This document shows, in pieces, positions 1 through 4,978 of a stretch of 10,565 nucleotides of DNA. Position numbers and translations under genes: made by a program. This DNA is from RGIG7179 sp051893555. Its GTDB lineage: Bacteria; Bacillota; Clostridia; Peptostreptococcales; Anaerovoracaceae. The stretch is taken from positions 1-10,565 of the forward strand of contig JBJFHL010000045.1 in the NCBI GenBank assembly GCA_051893555.1, given 5' to 3'. The notes beneath the pieces are model-generated. The model worked only from the letters and a program-made list of their open reading frames with translations, was not told the origin of the DNA and searched no databases. The stretch's first letter is position 1; the number at the start of each line of letters is the position of its first letter.

Positions 1-62
1 ATGGAAGAAATGCGATGCTAAATCCCACTGATTTTTAGAGTGACCCTTTTTTTTCGTGAGAC

Positions 63-437
63 CTATTTATTCTGTCCGTTCATCATAGAAAGAAACGGTC
101 CCGCCATTTCCATAAGCTGTTGCATATCCGGAAGCTGTACGGAAGAAACTGCCTGAGAGACCGAATCCGCAGCCCCCTCAATATGGGAACGAGGCGGACC
201 GGACAACTGCGGAATGCCTGCCATCTGGCCAAGACTGGACATATGATCCATCATCTCCACAACACGGTGCATGTCACGGGCGAAAGAACCGAGGGGGATT
301 GGCGGAATGGGAAGTCCTGTATTTGACTCTCCCCAATTTCCGGTTCCGGCTCTGTGCTTATTTCCGGACTGTCCGCCAAGCAGGACGAGGACTACCACCA
401 GTCCCAGTATTTCATTGTTTTTCCAAAAGGGTGCCAT
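63..437 (-). CDS. Hypothetical small membrane-anchored protein
   Basis: This encodes 124 residues that I do not recognise as a named family. Residues about 9-21 form a short hydrophobic stretch (ILGLVVVLVLLGG) that could be a membrane anchor. A Gly/Pro-rich segment follows (about 25-52), then a methionine-rich, probably helical half with MMDHM, MQQLMEMAG and FLSMM. The start at 437 places the hydrophobic segment near the N terminus, but the upstream ribosome site is weak (AGG/CAGG only), so the exact start is uncertain. It is divergent from the gene at 564, with 126 bp between the two starts, in which I could not identify a convincing promoter. Codon use matches the GC-rich core genes around it, which supports a real gene over a chance frame. 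The function is unknown; a structural or envelope role is only a guess. Confidence 0.55.
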   Translation of the reverse strand: MAPFWKNNEILGLVVVLVLLGGQSGNKHRAGTGNWGESNTGLPIPPIPLGSFARDMHRVVEMMDHMSSLGQMAGIPQLSGPPRSHIEGAADSVSQAVSSVQLPDMQQLMEMAGPFLSMMNGQNK

Positions 438-563
438 ATCGTTACCTGACCTTTCTGCCAGCCGCAGGCTGCTCTGACCTTCTGAAATATAGTATGAAAT
501 TTTCCCGGCCCTTGTGCATAATGTAAAGAAGAATCCAAATAGAAAGAAGCAGGAGGTAGAAAC

Positions 564-830
564 TTGAATCTCGATGACAATATGATCGCTGATATCGCAC
601 AGCAGCTGGGCCTTTCCGGAAATCCGGGCATTTCACCGGGGGACCTTCGCCGCATGGAAGGAAAATCTGATGAGGAACTGAAGCGGGAAATCCTGAGAAT
701 GCGGGAGCAGCTGGCAGCCAGAGGAATACCTTACGGAAAGCAGGCTGCCATGCTGCGCAGTCTGATGTCTATGATGGACAATAAACAAAGAGCCCGATTA
801 CAGAAAGTAATCGAGCTCATCGAACGCTGA
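564..830 (+). CDS. Hypothetical 88-residue helical protein, TTG start
   Basis: This is a small soluble protein of unknown function, with no membrane segment or signal peptide. The sequence is highly charged and predicted helical by eye: an N-terminal part with IADIAQQLGLSG, then KSDEELKREILRMREQL and a C-terminal KQRARLQKVIELIER helix. The start is chosen as TTG at 564 because a full AGGAGG lies at 551-556 with a 7-nt spacer; the first in-frame ATG (582, residue 7) has no such site. The gene ends 2 bp from the convergent stop at 833, so the two genes are packed tail to tail without a visible terminator between them. It is divergent from the gene at 437. I cannot name a family. Confidence 0.75.
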   Translation: MNLDDNMIADIAQQLGLSGNPGISPGDLRRMEGKSDEELKREILRMREQLAARGIPYGKQAAMLRSLMSMMDNKQRARLQKVIELIER

Positions 831-832
831 AA

Positions 833-1336
833 TCAGCTCCAGTTGATCTTGCGGGCAATATCTTTTTTCGTAGAACCTTTTTCGAAGACCATGGTGCCGG
901 CACTGACCTTTTCATGGTTCAGGCCGGTATCTGCACAAATCTGCTGATATTCGGCATAATCTTCAAAGAGCCCGGCATCTACCAGGCAGTTCACTGCTGC
1001 AGTAGCGCTGGTTCCGGTTACATTGACCTCTACGTCGCGGGTCAGCTTTCCGTCTGCAAAGAGGACGTCCGTGCCCTGACTATCTCCATCCCCCGTCTGA
1101 CCATTCTCACCGGTATTCTGCTCGTCATCCGCATTCTGTCCGTCGCCGCTCTGGCTGCCTGCTTCTTCGCCATCTTCCAATTGCACCGCGGAATCATCTC
1201 CGCTGTTGAATACTGTCTGCGGATAAGCCATGATGGCTTCCATGCGCCACAAAATCAGAAGGGCAGCTGCCACCAGAATCAGCAGAGCAATCAGTATGTC
1301 GTTTTTATCATAAAGAAAATCCTTGAATTTTTTCAT
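833..1336 (-). CDS. Membrane-anchored protein with LysM/YceG-like domain
   Basis: This encodes 167 residues. Residues about 13-31 form one transmembrane helix (ILIALLILVAAALLILW) after a short basic N terminus, suggesting the rest lies outside the membrane. Residues about 46-90 are a low-complexity linker rich in Gly, Asp, Glu, Gln and Asn. Residues about 92-165 (VNVTGTSATAAVNCLVDAGL ... AGTMVFEKGSTKKDIARKI) have the pattern of the LysM-like N-terminal domain of MltG/YceG proteins: a substrate-side 'G-s-...-va-L---GlI' helix and a final 'aGt--i--G-s---Ia--i'. The large catalytic part of MltG is absent, so a cell-wall binding or regulatory role is more likely than lytic transglycosylase activity; that is inference. 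The start at 1336 (MKKFKDF) lies 12 nt after AAGGAGG. An ATG directly abutting that site is too close to be used. The longer reading from 1393 is not favoured. Confidence 0.75.
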   Translation of the reverse strand: MKKFKDFLYDKNDILIALLILVAAALLILWRMEAIMAYPQTVFNSGDDSAVQLEDGEEAGSQSGDGQNADDEQNTGENGQTGDGDSQGTDVLFADGKLTRDVEVNVTGTSATAAVNCLVDAGLFEDYAEYQQICADTGLNHEKVSAGTMVFEKGSTKKDIARKINWS

Positions 1337-1440
1337 AATCTCAACCATCCTCCTTGCGGGAAAGGGTACATCCTGCATGCACACCGAATTCACATATATA
1401 TTTTAGCAGATTACCGCTTTTTTCTCAAGCCGTTTTAGTG

Positions 1441-1446
1441 TATAAT
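1441..1446 (+). promoter_or_regulatory. Probable -10 box of the rluA operon promoter
   Basis: A perfect TATAAT lies about 145 bp upstream of the rluA start, in an AT-rich stretch with a weak T-rich -35 region (about 1418-1423, spacer 17). Transcription would begin near 1453 and produce a leader of about 138 nt. Confidence 0.5.
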
Positions 1447-1449
1447 ATG

Positions 1450-1577
1450 TTGGGATGTTATGGTACTCACTTAGTCCTCGACCCACAGGGCCTGCGAAAT
1501 CGTTCGACCATAACATCGCCAACAAAACTATGGCATTCCAGCCACAAATCCCAGACCAAAACTGTGGTTCCGAGCAT
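1450..1577 (+). ncRNA. Structured 5' leader RNA of the rluA operon, unidentified
   Basis: The region between the TATAAT box and the rluA ribosome site has no convincing coding frame but does have pairing potential. ATGTTATGGT (1455-1464) is perfectly complementary to ACCATAACAT (1507-1516), and TTGG (1450-1453) with CCAA (1519-1522) extends this helix across a small internal loop. A second helix pairs 1540-1546 with 1563-1569 (7 bp, one G-U). CCATA at 1508-1512 could alternatively pair with TATGG at 1529-1533, which would break the first helix. I do not recognise an Rfam riboswitch class or 6S/SRP signature in it. It could be a cis-regulatory leader or a small RNA; no terminator with a U-tract separates it from rluA, which favours a leader. 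Confidence 0.4.
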
Positions 1578-1590
1578 GGAGGGGTATTAG

Positions 1591-2577
1591 ATGATTGAAA
1601 TCATAATTACGGAGAACCAGGGCGGCCAGCGGCTGGACCGGTTCCTGAAAAAATATTTTGACAAGGCCCCTCTGAGCCTGATCTACAAGATGATCCGAAA
1701 GGACGTGAAGGTCAACGGGAAACGGAGCACGAAAGAAGCCATGATCCAGGCAGGAGACCGGCTCGCCGTTTATCTGAACGAAGAGGAGGCGAAAGCGCTG
1801 CAGACCCAGAAAAAACGGGTGCGGGCCAAGCGCCAGTTTTCCATCGCCTATGAAGATGAAAACCTGCTCATTGCCGAGAAGCCCTTCGGGCTGCTGACCC
1901 ACGGAGACAAAACCGAAAAGAAAAACCATCTGGCCAACCAGGTGGTGGATTACCTCATTGAAAAAGGCGAATACAACCCGCGGGCAGACAGGACCTTCGC
2001 ACCGGCACCGGCAGGACGGCTGGACAGAAATACCACAGGCCTTGTCATGTTCGGAAAAAACGCCCCGGCGCTGCAGGAACTGAATCGCCTCATCCGGGAG
2101 AAGGACGCCATCGGCAAGTATTATCTGACCATCGTATCCGGCCATATGACCCGGTCCCTTCAGCTGCGGGACCGGATGACCAAGGATGAAAAGAAGAACA
2201 TGATCTCGGTGCTGCCGGAAGAATCCGACGAAGGCAAACTGATGGAAACCATGGCATGGCCTCTGGAGACGGTCCAGTCCAATGGGAAATGGTATACACT
2301 GGTGAAAGTAGAGATCATCACCGGCAGGACCCACCAGATCCGAGCCCATCTTGCTCAGGCAGGCTACCCGGTCATCGGAGACACCAAATACGGAAACCCC
2401 GCTGTCAATCGACAGATGCAGCAGGCATTCGGACTGAACACCCACCTGCTCCATGCCTGGCAGCTGGAATTCCGGAAACCGGCCGGCGTGCTGGCTGATC
2501 TGGAAGGAAAAACCGTTGAAGCGTCGCTGCCGGAACAGTTTGAAAGAATAAAAACCAGCCTTTTTGGCAAAAATTAA
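1591..2577 (+). CDS. RluA-family 23S rRNA-type pseudouridine synthase
   Basis: This 328-residue cytoplasmic enzyme isomerises uridine to pseudouridine in structured RNA. Residues about 10-65 are an S4 RNA-binding domain (GQRLDRFLKKYF ... VNGKRSTKEAMIQAGDRL). The catalytic domain follows from about 85, with the signature AGRLDRNTTGL at 141-151; Asp145 is the predicted catalytic aspartate (family HRLDxxTSG, here with Gly in place of His). The family motif GRTHQIRAHL is at 245-254, followed by GDTKYG at 263-268. Length and domain order fit RluC/RluD, but the exact target uridines cannot be assigned, so no symbol is given. GGAGGGG at 1578-1584 sits 6 nt before the ATG. It is the first gene of the operon with signal peptidase and SmpB; the next start is 21 bp downstream. 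Confidence 0.95.
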   Translation: MIEIIITENQGGQRLDRFLKKYFDKAPLSLIYKMIRKDVKVNGKRSTKEAMIQAGDRLAVYLNEEEAKALQTQKKRVRAKRQFSIAYEDENLLIAEKPFGLLTHGDKTEKKNHLANQVVDYLIEKGEYNPRADRTFAPAPAGRLDRNTTGLVMFGKNAPALQELNRLIREKDAIGKYYLTIVSGHMTRSLQLRDRMTKDEKKNMISVLPEESDEGKLMETMAWPLETVQSNGKWYTLVKVEIITGRTHQIRAHLAQAGYPVIGDTKYGNPAVNRQMQQAFGLNTHLLHAWQLEFRKPAGVLADLEGKTVEASLPEQFERIKTSLFGKN

Positions 2578-2598
2578 AGTAAAATTGGAGATACATAA

Positions 2599-3120
2599 AT
2601 GAAAAATGTTTTAGAATGGGTAAAAGAAATCATCATTGCAGTCGTCATAGCGGCAATTATTCTGGCCTTCATCAAGCCGATCGTGGTGCGCCAGAGCTCC
2701 ATGGAGCCGACATTTTACAGCGGTGACTACATTTTCATCAGTAAACAGGCATATCACCTGTTCGGAGAACCGGAACGGGGCGACGTCATTGTCTTCCGGA
2801 CCGACATGAAAGATGAAAACAACAAGGACAAAAATCTGATCAAGCGCATTATCGGCCTGCCGGGCGACACGGTGGAAATCATCGGCGGCTACGTCTACCT
2901 CAACGGGAAACTGATCGATGAACCGTATCTGAATGAACAGGGCATATCCGGCGAAATGGCTGAAGTCACTGTGCCGGATGGGAAACTGTTTGTGATGGGC
3001 GACAACCGGGGCGTCAGCCAGGACAGCCGGGATGTGCTGGTGGGCTGCGTAGACGAAGAGAACATACTCGGCAAGGTCTTCGTGCGCCTTTACCCGTTCA
3101 ATCGGATCGAAACCTTCTAG
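2599..3120 (+). CDS. lepB: Signal peptidase I
   Basis: This type I signal peptidase (S26 family, 173 residues) cleaves Sec and Tat signal peptides on the outer face of the membrane. One N-terminal transmembrane helix spans about 8-30 (VKEIIIAVVIAAIILAFI), as in the short Gram-positive SipS-type enzymes. Box B is RQSSMEPTF, with Ser34 as the nucleophile. Box D is LIKRIIGLPGD at 80-90, with Lys82 as the general base. Box E is GDNRGVSQDSR at 134-144. All catalytic elements are present, so it should be active. TTGGAG at 2585-2590 sits 8 nt before the ATG. It lies 21 bp after rluA and 37 bp before a second, degenerate S26-like gene; the three probably share one transcript. Confidence 0.96.
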   Translation: MKNVLEWVKEIIIAVVIAAIILAFIKPIVVRQSSMEPTFYSGDYIFISKQAYHLFGEPERGDVIVFRTDMKDENNKDKNLIKRIIGLPGDTVEIIGGYVYLNGKLIDEPYLNEQGISGEMAEVTVPDGKLFVMGDNRGVSQDSRDVLVGCVDEENILGKVFVRLYPFNRIETF

Positions 3121-3157
3121 GCACTGACCTGCCGGAAGGCGGGAAGGAGTCTGGCAT

Positions 3158-3535
3158 ATGCATTCAATTCGCAAAATCCTTGCGCTGGGTTTTTCGGCAC
3201 TGCTGGGGGCAGTGCTGGGGGTTGTGCTTTCTGCATGCCTGATGATGACGGAAGTCGCCGGCAGCGATATGCTGCCGTCTCTGGAGCCGGGCGAGAAGGT
3301 ACTGGTGCTTCGAAGTGCATTCGTCGATGCATATGAGCCCGGAGATCTGGTCGTCTACCAGACACCATATTATACCGCAGACGGCGGGGATGACCAGCTG
3401 ATTCGCCGGGTCACCGGCATACGGGGAAGCTGGATCCGTCTGAACTGCGATGCAAAGACCACGCGGGACCGGGCGGTGCTGACAGAGCCGGGACAGCTGC
3501 TGGGAAAAGTGATATTTTCTTTTGGCGGCTTGTAA
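3158..3535 (+). CDS. Degenerate signal-peptidase-I-like protein (S26 family)
   Basis: This is a 125-residue relative of signal peptidase I in tandem with lepB. One N-terminal membrane helix spans about 7-30 (ILALGFSALLGAVLGVVLSA). It keeps a box-B-like GSDMLPSLEPGEKVLV with candidate Ser36, then YEPGDLVVYQTP, a box-D-like LIRRVTGIRG at 81-90, and a C-terminal LLGKVIFSF that matches the lepB ending ILGKVFVRL. In box D the catalytic Lys is Arg83, and the GDN/DSR box E is missing: the segment between box D and the C terminus is much shorter than in lepB. Either the activity is lost and the protein has another role, or it is a decaying paralogue; the frame is intact. Known S26B-type enzymes replace Lys by His, not Arg. 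AAGGAG at 3144-3149 sits 8 nt before the ATG, so it should be translated. Confidence 0.8.
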   Translation: MHSIRKILALGFSALLGAVLGVVLSACLMMTEVAGSDMLPSLEPGEKVLVLRSAFVDAYEPGDLVVYQTPYYTADGGDDQLIRRVTGIRGSWIRLNCDAKTTRDRAVLTEPGQLLGKVIFSFGGL

Positions 3536-3584
3536 CCTTTTGCCTTCGAAAACCGAGTTATTTACAGAAGCAACGGAGAAAGAC

Positions 3585-4049
3585 ATGGTAAAAAGAGAAA
3601 AAAAACTGGTGGCAAACAATAAAAAAGCGCGCCACGATTACTTTATAGAAGAAGTCTACGAAGCCGGCATTGTCCTGACCGGAACCGAGATCAAGTCGGT
3701 GCGCCAGGGCAAGGTCAGCATCAAGGAAAGCTACGCGAAAATTGAAGATGGAGAAATGATCCTCTACGGTATGAACATCAGTCCATACGAACAGGGCAAC
3801 CGGTATAACGTGGATCCGCTGCGGCCAAGAAAGCTGCTGCTCCACAAACAGGAGATCCGTAAACTTATCGGTTACACCACCCAGAAGGGACTGACCCTGG
3901 TGCCGCTGACCATGTACATAAACACGGAAGGCCGCGCCAAGGTGGAAATCGCCGTAGCCCGCGGTAAGAAAAACTACGACAAGCGGGACGACATCGCCAA
4001 GCGTGATGCCAAACGGGAAATGGACCGCAAGATGAAGGAGCGGTATTAG
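3585..4049 (+). CDS. smpB: SsrA-binding protein SmpB
   Basis: SmpB (154 residues) binds the tRNA-like part of tmRNA and is needed to load it into stalled ribosomes for trans-translation. The sequence shows the family hallmarks: NKKARHDYF (12-20), GIVLTGTEIKSVR (28-40), the KESY/Y segment near 47-50, the central KLLLHKQEIRKL, and GKKNYDKRDDIAKRDAKRE in the basic C-terminal tail (127-145), which enters the decoding path. The start at 3585 (MVKREKKLVANN) is preferred over the in-frame ATG at 3522, because GGAG lies 6 nt upstream, the homologous part begins here, and the earlier ATG overlaps the preceding gene. It lies directly upstream of the tmRNA gene, so both components of the rescue system are neighbours. 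Confidence 0.97.
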   Translation: MVKREKKLVANNKKARHDYFIEEVYEAGIVLTGTEIKSVRQGKVSIKESYAKIEDGEMILYGMNISPYEQGNRYNVDPLRPRKLLLHKQEIRKLIGYTTQKGLTLVPLTMYINTEGRAKVEIAVARGKKNYDKRDDIAKRDAKREMDRKMKERY

Positions 4050-4071
4050 CAGACGCACCGGAATTTGGAAC

Positions 4072-4100
4072 TTGCCTGGCGGCAAAAAGTAGTCTATAAT
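4072..4100 (+). promoter_or_regulatory. ssrA promoter (TTGCCT-17-TATAAT)
   Basis: A -35 box TTGCCT (4072-4077) and a perfect -10 box TATAAT (4095-4100) are separated by 17 bp. Predicted transcription starts near 4107, about 40 nt before the mature tmRNA 5' end. The transcript would therefore carry a leader that RNase P removes. It lets tmRNA be transcribed independently of the smpB operon. Confidence 0.8.
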
Positions 4101-4117
4101 ATTGATGTGAATAAAAC

Positions 4118-4139
4118 GGCAGAAACCAGTCGGTCTGCC
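4118..4139 (+). other. Hairpin in the pre-tmRNA 5' leader
   Basis: GGCAGA (4118-4123) pairs with TCTGCC (4134-4139), with a possible inner CC/GG pair. It lies between the ssrA promoter and the mature 5' end. It may shield the leader or assist 5' processing, but no U-tract follows, so it is not a terminator. Confidence 0.45.
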
Positions 4140-4147
4140 TCAATCAT

Positions 4148-4506
4148 GGGGGTGTAAAGGTTTCGACGGGGGTGTAGAAGCCGGATAAGCGAGCGGTAGT
4201 TTGTCCAGTCTACCTTAAAAAGGACACGTTAAATATAAACGCTAAAAATAACAACAATTTCGCATTAGCAGCTTAGTTCTGCACCGCGCGTCAGCCCGGG
4301 TTTACCTGTAGGCCCGGAACCTGGCGTCGACTATACAGGAAAACTCTGTGAGAGCTCCCGGTATCACAGGGGACCAACGGGATAGCCGATTTCGCAGCCT
4401 GTTAATGGGCGGCGAAAAAGGCGAAACTTCAAATCATTAACTGCGCTCGGAGAAAGTCCTGTGGAAATGCTTTCGGACGTGGGTTCGACTCCCACCATCT
4501 CCACCA
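4148..4506 (+). ncRNA. ssrA: tmRNA (SsrA), one-piece
   Basis: tmRNA of 359 nt frees stalled ribosomes and adds a degradation tag. The 5' end GGGGGTG (4148-4154) pairs with CATCTCC (4496-4502) as the 7-bp acceptor stem with two G-U pairs, followed by ACCA (4503-4506), so CCA is encoded. The T-arm GGGTTCGACTCCC is at 4481-4493, and the conserved GGTTTCGACGGGGG follows the acceptor 5' strand. The tag frame resumes at GCT 4241 and reads AKNNNNFALAA, ending at TAG 4274-4276; the ALAA ending is the usual ClpXP/ClpAP degron. The tag-proximal region is A-rich and unstructured as expected, and pseudoknot-forming GC segments follow (4290-4400). The order is the classical one-piece type, not the permuted two-piece form. 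The 3' end is also duplicated 212 bp downstream (see repeats). Confidence 0.98.
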
Positions 4507-4547
4507 CGAAATGAAAAAGGTCCAGCACGAAAGTGCAGGGCCTTTTT
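4489..4547 (+). repeat. 59-bp direct repeat, copy 1 (ssrA 3' end plus terminator)
   Basis: These 59 bases, from the end of the tmRNA T-arm through the acceptor 3' strand, CCA and the intrinsic terminator, recur without mismatch at 4701-4759. tmRNA and tRNA 3' ends are classical attachment sites for site-specific recombinases, so this copy may be an att site that keeps ssrA functional. Confidence 0.9.
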
Positions 4548-4548
4548 T
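4514..4548 (+). terminator. Intrinsic terminator of ssrA
   Basis: AAAAAGGTCC-A-GCAC pairs with GTGC-A-GGGCCTTTTTT around a GAAA tetraloop (4529-4532), with an A/A mismatch in the middle and one G-U pair. A run of six T follows at 4543-4548. It lies 8 nt after the tmRNA CCA end. Confidence 0.9.
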
Positions 4549-4700
4549 ATTTCGTAGCGTACAGAAGAGGGGAGTCGAACCCGCGAGGGCGCGAGCGTGA
4601 AGGCCGGCAGTCCGGTGGACTGCCGGACAGCGAGCGGTCCGAAGCCGGCCGTGGGGACCGGCGAGGAGGAAGCACGCAGGCGCAGCGGTGCGGGCGGTCG
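4548..4700. repeat. GC-rich palindromic block between the ssrA repeats
   Basis: This 153-bp block is far more GC-rich than either flank and has no credible gene. It contains a perfect 10-bp hairpin, CCGGCAGTCC (4604-4613) with GGACTGCCGG (4617-4626) and a 3-nt loop. GGCCGGC (4602-4608) can also pair with GCCGGCC (4644-4650), and CGGTCC (4635-4640) with GGACCG (4655-4660). GGGAGTCGAACCC (4570-4582) is the exact reverse complement of the tmRNA T-arm at 4481-4493. The block ends in GGTCG before the second CTCCC, so its two ends are partly inverted copies of each other. It could be a small non-autonomous mobile repeat or the scar of a lost element. Confidence 0.65.
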
Positions 4701-4759
4701 CTCCCACCATCTCCACCACGAAATGAAAAAGGTCCAGCACGAAAGTGCAGGGCCTTTTT
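4701..4759 (+). repeat. 59-bp direct repeat, copy 2 (partial ssrA 3' end plus terminator)
   Basis: This is an exact second copy of 4489-4547, offset by 212 bp. It is not part of a second tmRNA, because the upstream sequence is the GC-rich block and not a T-arm. The terminator in it (4726-4759, five T) should still work on read-through RNA. The AT-rich accessory DNA begins directly after it, which makes it the best candidate for the island boundary. Confidence 0.9.
4726..4759 (+). terminator. Duplicated intrinsic terminator
   Basis: This has the same stem, GAAA loop and T-run as the ssrA terminator at 4514-4548, except that the T-run has five bases before C4760. It would stop any transcript passing the first terminator and insulate the downstream gene. 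Confidence 0.8.
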
Positions 4760-4884
4760 CATGTGTGAAGTTCTTTGACTTAGGAATAAGAGCAGAGATT
4801 CATCAAGTGGGTATCTCAAATTCTGCGACATCCACACATCATGGTGCTGTCGGATGAAGAATAGTAACAACGAAATCGAATCAG

Positions 4885-4936
4885 AAACAAACGTAAAAAC
4901 AAACGAAAAAAAATACGTTTGTTTTTGTGTTTGTTT
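4885..4936. promoter_or_regulatory. Long dyad, putative operator upstream of the AlbA_2 gene
   Basis: Two 21-nt arms (4885-4905 and 4916-4936) are inverted copies of each other around a 10-nt A-rich spacer, with only two wobble-type differences. Each arm contains two AAACAAACG/GTTTGTTT-type units, so the site offers four half-sites. The right arm ends next to the extended -10 box and covers the -35 region. A bound protein would block transcription, so autoregulation by the winged-helix protein encoded downstream is a natural guess. Confidence 0.6.
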
Positions 4937-4945
4937 TGGTATAAT
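4937..4945 (+). promoter_or_regulatory. Extended -10 promoter of the AlbA_2 gene
   Basis: TGGTATAAT is a perfect extended -10 element (TGnTATAAT); a T-rich TTGTTT-like -35 lies in the dyad. Transcription would begin near 4952, about 27 nt before the ATG at 4979. Confidence 0.7.
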
Positions 4946-4978
4946 AAATATATTAAACCAATACGGAAGGGACGCAAG

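Noticed and set aside
1..21. Frame ATG GAA GAA ATG CGA TGC TAA at the left edge
   Set aside because: It could be the last codons of an upstream gene, but 21 bases are too few to support a feature.
22..56. Possible terminator (CACT...AGTG then eight T) at the left edge
   Set aside because: The stem has only four pairs and lies too far from the T-run for a convincing intrinsic terminator.
914..1438. Plus-strand frame of 174 codons
   Set aside because: It is antisense to the membrane-anchored LysM-like gene, which has a proper ribosome site, membrane helix and domain pattern.
1528..2454. Long open frame on the minus strand (308 codons)
   Set aside because: It lies fully opposite the well-supported rluA-type gene, its product has no recognisable domain, and it reflects the GC-rich codon pattern of the true gene.
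2611..3174. Minus-strand frame of 187 codons
   Set aside because: It mirrors lepB, whose catalytic boxes are clear; the His/Ala-rich product is typical of an antisense shadow.
3558..4085. Minus-strand frame of 175 codons
   Set aside because: It is opposite smpB and has no family resemblance or ribosome site.
4701..4759. Second tmRNA or tRNA gene at repeat copy 2
   Set aside because: Only the acceptor 3' strand and terminator are duplicated; the T-arm and acceptor 5' strand are absent upstream.
4429..4870. Several overlapping frames on both strands, including one starting RRGESNPRGRE
   Set aside because: They run through tmRNA, two terminators and a palindromic GC-rich block. The Arg/Gly/Ser-rich products are artefacts of structured RNA sequence.
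4860..4950. CRISPR-like short repeats (AAACAAACG and its complement)
   Set aside because: There are only two direct units per arm in an inverted arrangement, with no regular spacers and no cas genes; an operator fits better.
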